The notes beneath the pieces were generated by a model. The model was not told the DNA's origin, ran no database searches, and worked only from the letters and a program-made list of their open reading frames with translations. The position numbers were made by a program, and so were the translations under genes. Below, in pieces: positions 17,401 through 25,735 of a stretch of 64,000 nt of DNA. This DNA is from Thalassobaculum fulvum (GTDB lineage Bacteria; Pseudomonadota; Alphaproteobacteria; Thalassobaculales; Thalassobaculaceae). Location of the stretch: positions 1-64,000 of the forward strand of contig NZ_BMZS01000014.1 in the NCBI RefSeq assembly GCF_014652915.1, read 5' to 3'. Numbering within the stretch: the first letter of the stretch is position 1; every line of letters starts with the position of its first letter.

Positions 17401-19290
17401 TCGGCCGACAAGCTCGGCCATGCCGACACACCGCTGCCGGTGCGCCCGCCGGTGGTCGCGGAGCTGTCGCGACCGCGCTTCCTGGCGCCCGGCGACGTCG
17501 CCGAGTTGATCCTGGAGCTGCACAACCTGACCGGCGGCCCCGGCGACTACCGGGTGACGGTGACCGTCGACGGGCCGGTCGCGCTCCGCGACGGCGCCGA
17601 GCAGACGGTGGCGCTGGAGACCGGCGGCAAGGCCGACCGCAGCGTTCGCCTGGAAGCCACCGGAACCGGCGTCGCGCAGGTTTCGCTGTCGCTGACCGGC
17701 CCCGGCGACCTCGCGCTGCAGCGCCGCTTCGCCCTGACCGTGCGGCCGGCGCAGACCGCCCAGACCGAGCGGCGCACCGTGTGGCTGGCCCCCGGCAGCA
17801 TGCTGCGCCTCGACCCGGCCCTGTCGGCCGGCCTGCGCCCGGAGACCGTGCGAACCGGCGTGACCGTCGGCACCGCACCGACCTTCGACCTGCCGCACCT
17901 GCTCGGCGCGCTGTACCGGTATCCGTACGGCTGCCTCGAGCAGACCGTCAGCACGGCGATGCCGCTGCTGTATGTCGACGACCTCGCCGCCTATGCCGGA
18001 CTCGTCGAGGATCCGGCGGCGCTGCGCGACCGGGCGCAGAAGGCGATCTGGCGGATCCTCAACATGCAGCGCTCCGACGGCGCGTTCTCGCTGTGGGACG
18101 CCTATGGGCCGGCCGAGCCATGGCTGTCGGCCTACGCGCTCGACTTCCTCACCCGTGCCCGGGCGGCCGGGCTGACGGTGCCCGACGGCGCCTATGACCA
18201 GGGCCTGGACTGGCTGAAGTCCGGGATCGTCGAGCAGGCGCAGTGGACCGAGGACTCGGTCGCCCGGCCCTACGCCCTGTACGTCCTGGCGCAGGCCGGA
18301 CGGACCGACGTCGTCGGCGCCGCCCGCTACCTCGCCGACAACCGGGCCGGCCGGCTGCCCTACGGGGCCCGCGGCCATCTGGCGGCCACCCTCGCCCGGC
18401 TCGGCGAGACCGAGCGCGCGGCCCGGCTGCTGGCCGACTCCGACGTCCCGGCGCGCGACTGGTGGCGGCACGACTACGGCACCCGGCTGCGCGATGCCGC
18501 CCTGCGACTGACGGTGCTGACCGAGGCCGGCGGCGACCCGAAGGCGGTCGCGAGCCTCGTCGACCAGGTCGCCGACCTGGCGGCCGGGCGGCGCTGGCTC
18601 AGCACCCAGGAAATGAGCTGGTTGGTGCTGGCCGCCAAGGCGGTGATCGAGCGCCAGCAGGCGGTGACCGCCGAGATCGACGGTCGGCTGACCGGGCCGC
18701 AGACCCGGCCGATCGCGGCGTTCCCGACCCCGGAGCAGCTCGAGCGCGGCTATGTGATCTCCAACCGCGGTGGCGAGACCGTGCGGATCGCGGTGTCCAG
18801 CACCGGGGTGCCGACCGCGCCGCTGCCGCCGGAGACACAAGGCTTCACGGTGGAGCGGACGATCCGGGCGCTCGACGGCACGCCGCTGGCCGACGGGACC
18901 GAGCTGGTCCAGGGGGAGCGCTACGTGGTGCTGCTGAACGGCAGCAGCGACGCCGCCCCCGCGCACCAGGCGCTGCTGGTCGACCTGCTGCCGGCCGGGC
19001 TGGAGATCGAGAACACCCGGCTGCGCAACGGCGGCGACACCGGCGACTTCTCCTGGCTGCCGGAGCTGACGGAGGCCCGGCACGTGGAGATTCGCGACGA
19101 CCGGTTCATCGCGGCCTACGACCTGTCCGACCGGCGCGGCACCTTCACCGCCGCCTACATCGTGCGCGCGGTGACCCGCGGCAGCTACGTGGCCCCGGCG
19201 CCCTATGTCGAGGACATGTACCAGCCGTTCCGGTTCGCCCGCGGCCCGGTCGGGCGGGTCACCGTGGCCGCCGCGGCGACGGGGAAGTAG
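14494..19290 (+). CDS. Bacterial alpha-2-macroglobulin family protein
   Basis: This 1598-aa protein has a Sec signal peptide ending around APAAAADI, without a clear lipobox, so it is probably periplasmic rather than a lipoprotein. It has many MG-type beta domains, and the thioester motif C1147-L-E-Q1150 in YPYGCLEQ is intact and followed by the helical thioester domain (LYVDDLAAYAGL, QWTEDSVARPYALYVLA). Bacterial alpha-2-macroglobulins trap attacking proteases through this thioester and are usually encoded next to pbpC, as here: the next start is four bases after this stop. Length is typical. The pair is thought to guard and repair the envelope. Confidence 0.95.
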   Translation: MFEIPRLAALLPVSLAAAVALAAAPAAAADIGFAKERYLLDGSSPTVCLDFSAPVAFPPGSFPEDYVSVEPKAQLDVRVQDGALCLGGLAWGTYYVATLKPGVPAADGSRTASAGTVHLEIPDAPASVGFAGGGYVLAQAGETALPVTTVNVDEVKLRVLRIVDRNLIDELAEGDFTRSMNGWWAEQIERTDGELVWEGTLKTPGARNRRVRTGIPIDEIVDRSVPGVHVVTAQAANGPDEPWTTLATQWLVVSNLGLTTFTGGDGLTAFVNGLDDARPVRGVETVLLARNNKILGRATTDAAGRVDFPGGLLRGRGGNEATALLAYGPNHDFTVLRLTGPAFDLSDRGVAGRTPPGPLDGFLWADRDIFRPGETVHLAALLRDAQARAVDNMPLTLAVVRPDGQDFRRLVLPARDGGAYQSDVELPKSAPTGRWTALLYADPKAAPVAEMPFSVEDFVPERLDLELTAATDDIAAGETVEVALDGRFLFGAPAAGLRVTSELVVTADPEPYPDWKDYAFGLATEQWSAVRTELPESRTDADGKGTVAATLPAIGDTTLPLLARVRSTLLEPGGRGVTRSLDLKVGGRPLAIGIRPGFADATVSEESDAGFQVIALDPDGRPVAGKTLNWELIREVRHYDWIRVNGNWEVETTVANRRVDSGTLETAAAGPQTLAVPVDWGWYRFEVYDVATGAASSVRFSAGWRAGPSVASAPDKVKVSLDRDGYRPGDTAKVFIEPPYAGEALVTVLGDTVLSTRRVTVPAEGTEFALPVDGNWGAAGAYVAVTLLRPGRPDAAKTDPASSDAPPAPGRAIGLAWLKLDRSDRELGVSILTPAETTPEHRLVVPVAVSGLDVGEQAWLTLAAVDRGVLALTGFETPDPEDHFFGKRRLPIDLRDLYGRLIDGAYDRVGALRSGGDAMGQHNAGLAADAYETVALFSGLVAVGPGGRVEVPLDIPDFNGELRLMAVAFSADKLGHADTPLPVRPPVVAELSRPRFLAPGDVAELILELHNLTGGPGDYRVTVTVDGPVALRDGAEQTVALETGGKADRSVRLEATGTGVAQVSLSLTGPGDLALQRRFALTVRPAQTAQTERRTVWLAPGSMLRLDPALSAGLRPETVRTGVTVGTAPTFDLPHLLGALYRYPYGCLEQTVSTAMPLLYVDDLAAYAGLVEDPAALRDRAQKAIWRILNMQRSDGAFSLWDAYGPAEPWLSAYALDFLTRARAAGLTVPDGAYDQGLDWLKSGIVEQAQWTEDSVARPYALYVLAQAGRTDVVGAARYLADNRAGRLPYGARGHLAATLARLGETERAARLLADSDVPARDWWRHDYGTRLRDAALRLTVLTEAGGDPKAVASLVDQVADLAAGRRWLSTQEMSWLVLAAKAVIERQQAVTAEIDGRLTGPQTRPIAAFPTPEQLERGYVISNRGGETVRIAVSSTGVPTAPLPPETQGFTVERTIRALDGTPLADGTELVQGERYVVLLNGSSDAAPAHQALLVDLLPAGLEIENTRLRNGGDTGDFSWLPELTEARHVEIRDDRFIAAYDLSDRRGTFTAAYIVRAVTRGSYVAPAPYVEDMYQPFRFARGPVGRVTVAAAATGK

Positions 19291-19294
19291 CCGC

Positions 19295-21358
19295 GTGCGG
19301 CGGCGTGCCGGCATCCTGGGAGCGGCGCTGATCGCGCTGCTGGCCGGCGCGTTGCTGGCGGGCCCGGCGGCCTGGGAAAGCCTGACCCGGCCGCTGGACC
19401 GCGCCGTCGACCCGTCGCTCACCGTCGCCGACCGCGACGGCCGGGCGCTCAGGGTGTTCCTGTCGGTCGACGGGTCGTGGCGCCTGCCGGCCGACCCGGC
19501 GCATATCGAGCCGCAGTACCTGGCGATGCTGACCGCCGTCGAGGACAAGCGGTTCCGGGAGCACCCGGGCGTCGACCCGCTGGCCGTCGCCCGCGCGCTC
19601 GGCCAGATGCTCGCCAGCGGCCGCGTGGTGTCGGGCGCCTCCACCCTGACCATGCAGACGGTCCGCCTGCTCGACCCGCAGCCGCGGACCCTCGGCGCCA
19701 AGGCGGTCGAGGCGCTGCGGGCGCTGATCCTGGAGAGCCGCCGGAGCAAGGACGAGATCCTGGCCCTGTACCTCACCCTGGCGCCCTACGGCGGCAACAT
19801 CGAGGGCGTGCGGGCCGCCTCGCTCGCCTATTTCGGCCACGAGCCGTCGGCCCTCACCCCGGCCGAGGCGGCGCTGCTGGTGGCGATCCCGCAGGCGCCC
19901 GAGCGGCTGCGCCCGGACCGGCATCCGGAGGCCGCCCGTCGGGCCCGCGACCGCATCCTCGAGCGCGCCGCCGCGGCCGGCGTGATCGCCGCGAGCGTTG
20001 TGGCCGAAGCCGAGCGCGACCCGGTGCCGTCGGGCCGCCGGCCGATGCCGATGCATGCCCCGCACCTGGCCCGCCGGCTCGCCCTGGGCGCGACGGACGG
20101 AACCGCCGTCGTCCGCACTTCGCTGGACGGCGACCTGCAGCGCCGGATCGAGGGCATGGCGGCGCGCTGGGCCGAGACCCTGGATCCCGAGACCGGCGTG
20201 GCGGTGGTGGTCGCCGACGCGGCGACCGGCGCGGTGCTGGCGCATCTCGGCTCGCCCGACTTCTTCTCGACCCGGCGGTCCGGGCAGGTCGACATGACCC
20301 GGGCGGTGCGCTCGCCGGGATCGACGCTCAAGCCGTTCCTGTACGGCCTCGCCTTCGACGACGGCTTCCTGGACCCGCGGTCGGTGGTGACCGACGCGCC
20401 GATCAGCATCGGCGGCTACGCACCCGCCAACTTCACGCCGGTCCATCACGGCGAGCTGCCGGCGGCCGACGCGCTCCGGCGGTCGCTGAACGTGCCGGCG
20501 GTCGGCATCCTCGACCGCTACGGCCCGGCCCGGTTCGTCAACCGCCTCGCCACCGCCGGCACCCGGATCGAGCTGCCGCATGTCGCCGAGCGCCCCGGGC
20601 TGGCGGTGATTCTCGGCGGCCTCGGCACCACGCTCGAGGACCTGGTCGGCCTGTACACCGCGCTCGACCACGACGGACGCGCGCGGCCGCTGACCATGCT
20701 GGCGGACGAGTCCCCCGCCGTCGAACGGTCCCGGCCGCTGCTGTCGGCCGGCGCCGCCTGGGAGATCGCCCGGATCCTGGAAAGCACGCCGCACCCCACA
20801 CACTCGGCCGGCCGCCGCAGCGGGCCGGTGGCCTGGAAGACCGGCACCTCCTATGGCTTCCGCGACGCCTGGGCGATCGGCACGGCGAACGGCCGCGTGG
20901 TCGGGGTCTGGGTCGGCCGCCCGGACGGCACGCCGCGCCCGGGCCACTACGGCAGCCGCTCGGCCGCCCCGCTGCTGTTCGAGGTGTTCGACGTCCTGCC
21001 CGCCGCCCCCCGGCTGGCGGCGCCCGCCCCGTCCGGCGACGCGGTCCCGCCGTCGGCGCGGCCGCTGCCGCCGGCGCTGGCCTACTTCCCGCCGCGGCCG
21101 GCCAGCCCAGCCGGCGACCCGGTGCGGATCGCCTATCCGCGCGACGGCAGCGAGATCGAGCGCCCCTCGGACCGGCCGATCGCCCTGCAGGCCAAGGGCG
21201 GCCGGCGACCGCTGATCTGGCTGGTCGACGGGCGGCCGGTCCCGGCCCCGCCGCACCGCCGCGATGCCGCCTGGAGCCCCGACGGCATCGGCTTCGCCAC
21301 CGTGACGGTGATCGACGCCGACGGCCTGTCGGCCCAGGCCCGCATCCGGGTGCGGTAG
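19295..21358 (+). CDS. pbpC: Penicillin-binding protein 1C
   Basis: A GTG at 19295, four bases past the macroglobulin stop, gives 687 aa. A single N-terminal membrane anchor (ILGAALIALLAGALLAG) is followed by a glycosyltransferase-51 domain (AVEDKRFREHPGVDPLA, GASTLTMQTVRLL). Next comes a transpeptidase domain with S343-T-L-K346, SLN, and K515-TG, and then the BiPBP_C domain that marks PbpC. It polymerises and may cross-link peptidoglycan at the periplasmic face. The tight coupling with the macroglobulin gene is the conserved yfhM-pbpC arrangement. Confidence 0.95.
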   Translation: MRRRAGILGAALIALLAGALLAGPAAWESLTRPLDRAVDPSLTVADRDGRALRVFLSVDGSWRLPADPAHIEPQYLAMLTAVEDKRFREHPGVDPLAVARALGQMLASGRVVSGASTLTMQTVRLLDPQPRTLGAKAVEALRALILESRRSKDEILALYLTLAPYGGNIEGVRAASLAYFGHEPSALTPAEAALLVAIPQAPERLRPDRHPEAARRARDRILERAAAAGVIAASVVAEAERDPVPSGRRPMPMHAPHLARRLALGATDGTAVVRTSLDGDLQRRIEGMAARWAETLDPETGVAVVVADAATGAVLAHLGSPDFFSTRRSGQVDMTRAVRSPGSTLKPFLYGLAFDDGFLDPRSVVTDAPISIGGYAPANFTPVHHGELPAADALRRSLNVPAVGILDRYGPARFVNRLATAGTRIELPHVAERPGLAVILGGLGTTLEDLVGLYTALDHDGRARPLTMLADESPAVERSRPLLSAGAAWEIARILESTPHPTHSAGRRSGPVAWKTGTSYGFRDAWAIGTANGRVVGVWVGRPDGTPRPGHYGSRSAAPLLFEVFDVLPAAPRLAAPAPSGDAVPPSARPLPPALAYFPPRPASPAGDPVRIAYPRDGSEIERPSDRPIALQAKGGRRPLIWLVDGRPVPAPPHRRDAAWSPDGIGFATVTVIDADGLSAQARIRVR

Positions 21359-21362
21359 CGGG

Positions 21363-21500
21363 CGCCCGTCGCGTCGTGGGTCCCGGCTCTCCGCGGCTTC
21401 GCCGCTGCGGCCGGGATGAGGGGGAATTGTGGAGATCCTCCTCACTCCCTCATCCCGGGCGGGCGCAGCCCGAACCGGGGACCCACCAAGCGGCGGGCAT
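21363..21500. repeat. Intergenic palindromic repeat, copy 5
   Basis: Left half CGTGGGTCCCGGCTCTCCGC to GCCGGGATGAGGG; right half CCTCATCCCGGGC to AACCGGGGACCCACC. It lies between pbpC and the LysR gene, so the latter probably has its own promoter. Confidence 0.85.
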
Positions 21501-21542
21501 CGCCCCCTTCCGGCACCGCCCGCCGGCGACGATACTGCCGCG

Positions 21543-22457
21543 ATGCTCACCCTGCGCCAGATCGAGGTCGTCCGGGCGGTGATGGTGACCGGCACGATCG
21601 CCGGGGCCGCCCGGCTGCTGAACGTGTCCGCCCCCGGCATCAGCCGGCTGATGAAGTACACCGAGGACACCCTCGGCTTCCGGCTGTTCATCCGCCGCCA
21701 CGGCCGCTACGACCCGACGCCGGAGGCGCGCGACGTCTTCGACCTGATCGACACCGTCTACAAGAAGGTCGAGGACCTGCAGACCGCGATCGACCGCATG
21801 AAGCGCGGCGAGACCAAGGAGCTCAGCCTCGGCTCGGTCCCCAGCATCGCCAACGTCATGGTGCCGCGCGCCGTCGAGCGCCTGCGCGGCCGCTATCCGC
21901 AGCTGCGGATCGACATCAACATCCTCAAGGTCGAGGACGCGGTCGACTACCTGCTGCTCGGCAAGGGCGAAGTGGTGGCCATGAGCTACCGCTTCGACCA
22001 TCCGATCGTCACCTTCGCGCCGCTCGCCCGCGGCCGCCTGCTGTGCATCGTGCCGCAGGGCCACCCGCTCGCCGGCCGGAGGTCGGTATCCCCCGACGAG
22101 ATCGTCCGCTACCCGCTGATCGGCATCGACCCGAGCGACCCGTTCGGATCGATCATGGCGGAGATCTTCGCGCGCCGCCGCCTGCCCTACGACACCACCA
22201 TCCGCGCCCGCTTCGGCTCCACCGTCTGCAGCCTGGTGGCCAGCGGCCTGGGGATCGCAGTGGTCGACCAGTTCACCGTGGCCCACGGCAGGGTTCCCGG
22301 CGTCGTCTGCCTGGAGATCGACGAGGACACCGGGTTCGAGACCTATGCCGCGCACCGCAACGACGGCCCGCTCTCGACCTACGCCGAGGACTTCGTGGCC
22401 ATGCTGCGCGACGAGATGCGGGCGGTCACCGCATCGGAGGCTCCGACACGAGAATAA
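21543..22457 (+). CDS. LysR family transcriptional regulator (probable regulator of the tct-quiC cluster)
   Basis: The ATG at 21543 gives 304 aa. The N-terminal LysR HTH (MLTLRQIEVVRAVMVTGTIAGAARLLNVSAPGISRLMKY, residues 1-40) is followed by the effector-binding domain. The rather long linker helix (DTVYKKVEDLQTAIDRMKRG) is typical. It is encoded just upstream of, and in the same direction as, the TTT transporter and the dehydroshikimate dehydratase. LysR regulators often respond to the substrate of such adjacent operons, so a shikimate/quinate-pathway ligand is the inference. Confidence 0.9.
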   Translation: MLTLRQIEVVRAVMVTGTIAGAARLLNVSAPGISRLMKYTEDTLGFRLFIRRHGRYDPTPEARDVFDLIDTVYKKVEDLQTAIDRMKRGETKELSLGSVPSIANVMVPRAVERLRGRYPQLRIDINILKVEDAVDYLLLGKGEVVAMSYRFDHPIVTFAPLARGRLLCIVPQGHPLAGRRSVSPDEIVRYPLIGIDPSDPFGSIMAEIFARRRLPYDTTIRARFGSTVCSLVASGLGIAVVDQFTVAHGRVPGVVCLEIDEDTGFETYAAHRNDGPLSTYAEDFVAMLRDEMRAVTASEAPTRE

Positions 22458-22488
22458 CAATACGTTACATCCATCGAAATCTAGGTAT

Positions 22489-22532
22489 TTGACGTTAGCT
22501 TTCGAATGGATTGAATCTCGACTCCAAGTCGA
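22489..22532 (+). promoter_or_regulatory. Candidate promoter and operator for the tct-quiC operon
   Basis: TTGACG (22489-22494) and TTGAAT (22511-22516) are separated by 16 bases and fit a sigma-70-type promoter in an AT-rich gap. Right after the -10 is a perfect palindrome TCGACT-CCA-AGTCGA (22518-22532), placed where a repressor would block initiation. The rest of 22458-22649 has no gene. Confidence 0.5.
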
Positions 22533-22649
22533 CACCTCGAAACGGGACTCCTCCGGCCGGCGGAGGGATGGCACCGTCGCGTCGAGGGGATCGGCGCCTC
22601 GCCGCGGCCGAAGAGCGGCCCGGCCAAGAAGCCCAAACGGGAGGATGCA

Positions 22650-23651
22650 ATGAAGACAAAGCTGCTCGGGGCCGCTGCGGCCCTCGCCATGCTGTCGGCC
22701 GCCGCCGACGGCACCGCCGCCGAATATCCGGCCAGGGATCTGCAAGGCATCATCATGTGGGGTGCGGGCGGTGCCACCGACACGGTCGCCCGTGCCGTCA
22801 CCCCGCTGGCCGAATCCGCACTCGGCAAACAGGTCGTGCTGGTCAACAAGCCGGGCGGCACCGGCGCCATCTCGACCGCCTTCGTCGCGGCCCGGCCGTC
22901 CGACGGCTATACCCTGCTGTACGGCGCCGAGAACCCGCAGCTTCACAAGGTGCTGGAGTTGTCGCAGATCGACTACGCCGACTTCTACCCGGTGAACATC
23001 CTGGCGCACGGCGTGGCGGTGATCGTCGCCAACAACGACATGCCCTGGAAGAGCGTGAAGGACCTCGTCGCCGACGCCCAGAAGCGGCCGGGCGAGATCA
23101 AGATGGGGTCGACCGGCCCCGGCGGCCTGCCGCACGTGGTCGGGGCCCTGATGAAGACCGTCATCGAGTTCCCGGTCACGCCGGTGCCGTTCGACGGCGA
23201 GGGCCCGGGGATTACAGCGCTGCTGGGCGGGCACGTCGACTTCATGCCGGCGGGGCTGAGTGCCGCCGCCGAGCACATCAAGGCCGGCCGGGTGAAGGTG
23301 CTGGCGGTCGTCAACAACGAGGAGATCTCGGCACTGCCGGGCGTGCCGCCGATCACCGCCGACTTCGCCGACTTCGGTAAGTACCTGCCCTGGGGACCGT
23401 TCTACGGCGTGTTCGTGAAGCGCGACGTCCCGGACGCGGCCAAGGACAAGCTGGTGACCGCCTTCAAGGCGGCGGCTACCGACCCGAAGTTCGTCGACCT
23501 GATGGTCGGCCGCGGCAACATCATGATGAACATCGCCGGCGCGGAGGCCGACGAGTTCTTGAAGAAGTGGCAGTCGACGACCGCTTGGGTGCTGCACGAG
23601 GCGAAAGCCACCAAGGCCTCGCCGGAGCAGTTCGGCATCCCGAAGCCGTAA
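22650..23651 (+). CDS. TTT transporter periplasmic substrate-binding protein (TctC/Bug family)
   Basis: This 333-aa protein has a signal peptide (LLGAAAALAMLSAAADGTAA). It shows the Bug-family pattern: PARDLQGIIMWGAGGATDTVAR near the start, VLVNKPGGTGAISTAFVAARPSDGYTLLYG around residues 68-95, and GSTGPGGLPHVV. It delivers a carboxylated substrate to the TctB/TctA membrane proteins encoded next. The downstream dehydroshikimate dehydratase suggests a shikimate, quinate or dehydroshikimate-type ligand, but Bug proteins bind many acids, so this is inference from context. Confidence 0.9.
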   Translation: MKTKLLGAAAALAMLSAAADGTAAEYPARDLQGIIMWGAGGATDTVARAVTPLAESALGKQVVLVNKPGGTGAISTAFVAARPSDGYTLLYGAENPQLHKVLELSQIDYADFYPVNILAHGVAVIVANNDMPWKSVKDLVADAQKRPGEIKMGSTGPGGLPHVVGALMKTVIEFPVTPVPFDGEGPGITALLGGHVDFMPAGLSAAAEHIKAGRVKVLAVVNNEEISALPGVPPITADFADFGKYLPWGPFYGVFVKRDVPDAAKDKLVTAFKAAATDPKFVDLMVGRGNIMMNIAGAEADEFLKKWQSTTAWVLHEAKATKASPEQFGIPKP

Positions 23652-23658
23652 GGCGAAG

Positions 23659-23693
23659 CCGGGCGGCCCGGGACCACCCCGGGGACCGCCCGG
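23659..23693 (+). other. GC-rich hairpin between tctC and tctB
   Basis: Outer arms CCGGGCGG (23659-23666) and CCGCCCGG (23686-23693), with inner CCCGGG/CCCGGG pairing, form a strong stem without a U-run. Such hairpins after substrate-binding protein genes often stabilise the upstream mRNA or attenuate read-through, giving more binding protein than permease. Confidence 0.6.
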
Positions 23694-23713
23694 TTCGCAC
23701 GATGGAGGGTCCG

Positions 23714-24172
23714 ATGCCGCAGCCGCGCCCGCGGCAGCCGGGAGAGCGGATGTTCTCGCTGCTGCTGCTCGCCTTGAGCCTGTTTCTGCTCTACCAGGCC
23801 TATGCCATCTCCGGCTTCGCCTCGGTCAGTTCACCGGGCGTGTTCCCGATGGTCGCCGCCGCCGTCATGGTGGTCTCGATCGCCGCGGTGCTCGTCCGCG
23901 AGCGCCGAGAGGCGGCGCCCGCCGGCTTCATGCGACGCGTTGCGCCGCCGGTGCTGCTGATCACCATCGCCCTGATCGTCGCCCTGATGCTGGCACTGGA
24001 GCCGACCGGTTTCGTGATCGCCGCCGGCACCTTCCTGTTCGCGACGATCCTGTTCCTGCAGCGCGGCCGTCCCGTCCGCGCCGCCCTCGTCGCCGTCGTG
24101 GCGGTGGCGGCGATATACGTGATCTTCCGCCTCGGGTTCCAGGTCGTGCTGCCGGAAGCGGAGTGGCTGTGA
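23714..24172 (+). CDS. TTT transporter small membrane subunit (TctB family)
   Basis: The ATG at 23714 is placed by a GGAGGG ribosome site about eight bases upstream; an in-frame ATG at 23702 is the alternative. The product is 152 aa with four hydrophobic helices (MFSLLLLALSLFLLYQAYAI; VFPMVAAAVMVVSIAAVL; VLLITIALIVALMLAL; VVAVAAIYVIFRLGFQVVLP), the TctB layout. Its stop overlaps the TctA start, so the two permease subunits are translationally coupled. Confidence 0.88.
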   Translation: MPQPRPRQPGERMFSLLLLALSLFLLYQAYAISGFASVSSPGVFPMVAAAVMVVSIAAVLVRERREAAPAGFMRRVAPPVLLITIALIVALMLALEPTGFVIAAGTFLFATILFLQRGRPVRAALVAVVAVAAIYVIFRLGFQVVLPEAEWL

Positions 24173-25704
24173 TGGACGGCTCCGCCCTCTCCTACTTCCT
24201 GATGGCGTGGTTCGATCCCTGGCTCCTCGGGTTGACGGCACTGGGCACCTTCGCCGGCGTCTACATCGGCGCGATCCCTGGCCTGTCGGTCACCATGGCG
24301 GTGTCGATCCTGATCTCGTTCACCTTCTCCTGGGACGTGAACGAGGCGCTGGCGCTGATGGCCGGCGTGTTCTGCGGCGGCGTCTACGGTGGATCGCGCA
24401 CCGCCATCCTGCTGAACATCCCGGGGGCCCCGAGCGCCATCGCCACTGCCCTCGACGGCTTCCCGCTGGCGCAACGCGGCGAGGCAGGCCGGGCCATCGG
24501 GGTCAGTACCGTGGTGTCGGTGATCGGCGGCATGCTTGGCGTGCTGGCGTTGGCGATTGCCGCCCCGGCAATCTCCGATTTCGCGCTGATGTTCGCGCCG
24601 CGCGACTACCTGCTGCTGGCGATCATCGGCATCCTGCTGGTCGGCAGCCTGTCGGGGGAGTCCCTGGCCAAGGGCGTGTTCGCGGGCGCGCTCGGCGTGC
24701 TGATCGGGATGGTCGGGCTGGATCCGCTGACCGCCGAGCAACGGTTCACCTTCGGGCAGATCTCCCTGCTGGGCGGCATCCCCTATGTGGCGGCGATGAT
24801 CGGCTTCTTCGGCGTCGCAGAGGCGCTGGTCCAGCTCCATCATCTCAAGGCGACGCCGATCCGCCAGCAGGTCGACCGGATCCTGCCGAGCTGGAACGTG
24901 GTCAAGCGCTACATCCCGCTGTCGATCCGCAGCTCGATCATCGGCGTGGTGATCGGCGCTCTGCCCGGAACCGGCGGCGACATCGCTTCGCTGATGGCGT
25001 ACGACCATGCCAAGCGCAGCGTGAAAAAGCCGTCACGGCCATTCGGCCAGGGCGCCTACGAGGGCCTTGTGGCCCCGGAATCCGCCAACAACGCGGCGAT
25101 CGGCGGCGCCTACATCCCGATGCTGACTCTCGGCCTGCCGGGCGACGCGGTAACCGCCGTGATCATCGGCGCGCTGTTTATCCATGGGCTGCGCCCCGGG
25201 CCGATGATGATGATCGAGACCCCGCACCTCTTCTGGTTCACGGTCGGCAACCTGACGCTCGCCAACCTGTTTACCCTGGTGTTCGGGCTGACCGGTATCC
25301 GCATCTTCGCCAAGATGGTGGAATGCCCGCGCACCGTGCTCGTGCCGCTGATCGTGGTGCTGTCGGTGGTCGGGACCTACGCGATCCAGAACAGCGTGGT
25401 CGACATCTACTGGATGCTGGCGTTCGGCGTGCTCGGCTATTTCATGAAGATGTACGGCTATCAGGTCGGACCGGTGATCCTGGGGGTGATCCTGGGTCCG
25501 CTGATGGACGTTTCGTATCGCCGCGCCATGCTCTCGGTACGGGACGAGCCGTCGGCGTTCGCACTGGAACTGGTGAGCCACCCGCTCACCCTCGTGCTGA
25601 CGCTGTCGGTGGTTCTGCTGCTGGCCCGGCAGACCCCGGCTTGGACCACCATGCAGGCCCGGATCGGCCGATGGCGCAACGACGGCAGGACCGGCGGGGC
25701 CTGA
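24172..25704 (+). CDS. TTT transporter large permease subunit (TctA family)
   Basis: The start ATG overlaps the TctB TGA. The 510-aa protein is a polytopic membrane protein of the TctA family, with the conserved IPGLSVTMAVSI segment near residue 40 and a repeated, related IGALPGTGGDIASLMAYDHAKR near 265, the duplicated signature of this permease. GGVYGGSRTAILLNIPGAPSA (about 75-95) is also diagnostic. It moves the TctC ligand across the inner membrane, probably driven by an ion gradient. Confidence 0.93.
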   Translation: MDGSALSYFLMAWFDPWLLGLTALGTFAGVYIGAIPGLSVTMAVSILISFTFSWDVNEALALMAGVFCGGVYGGSRTAILLNIPGAPSAIATALDGFPLAQRGEAGRAIGVSTVVSVIGGMLGVLALAIAAPAISDFALMFAPRDYLLLAIIGILLVGSLSGESLAKGVFAGALGVLIGMVGLDPLTAEQRFTFGQISLLGGIPYVAAMIGFFGVAEALVQLHHLKATPIRQQVDRILPSWNVVKRYIPLSIRSSIIGVVIGALPGTGGDIASLMAYDHAKRSVKKPSRPFGQGAYEGLVAPESANNAAIGGAYIPMLTLGLPGDAVTAVIIGALFIHGLRPGPMMMIETPHLFWFTVGNLTLANLFTLVFGLTGIRIFAKMVECPRTVLVPLIVVLSVVGTYAIQNSVVDIYWMLAFGVLGYFMKMYGYQVGPVILGVILGPLMDVSYRRAMLSVRDEPSAFALELVSHPLTLVLTLSVVLLLARQTPAWTTMQARIGRWRNDGRTGGA

Positions 25705-25735
25705 CGACTCCCGCCCAGGACGGAGGCTGCAGCTC

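Noticed and set aside
14371-19776. Very long (1801-codon) open frame on the minus strand opposite the macroglobulin gene
   Set aside because: Its sequence is low-complexity, rich in Arg/Gly/Ala/Val, with no family motifs. Very high G+C makes long antisense frames common, and the plus strand encodes a complete alpha-2-macroglobulin with signal peptide and CLEQ.
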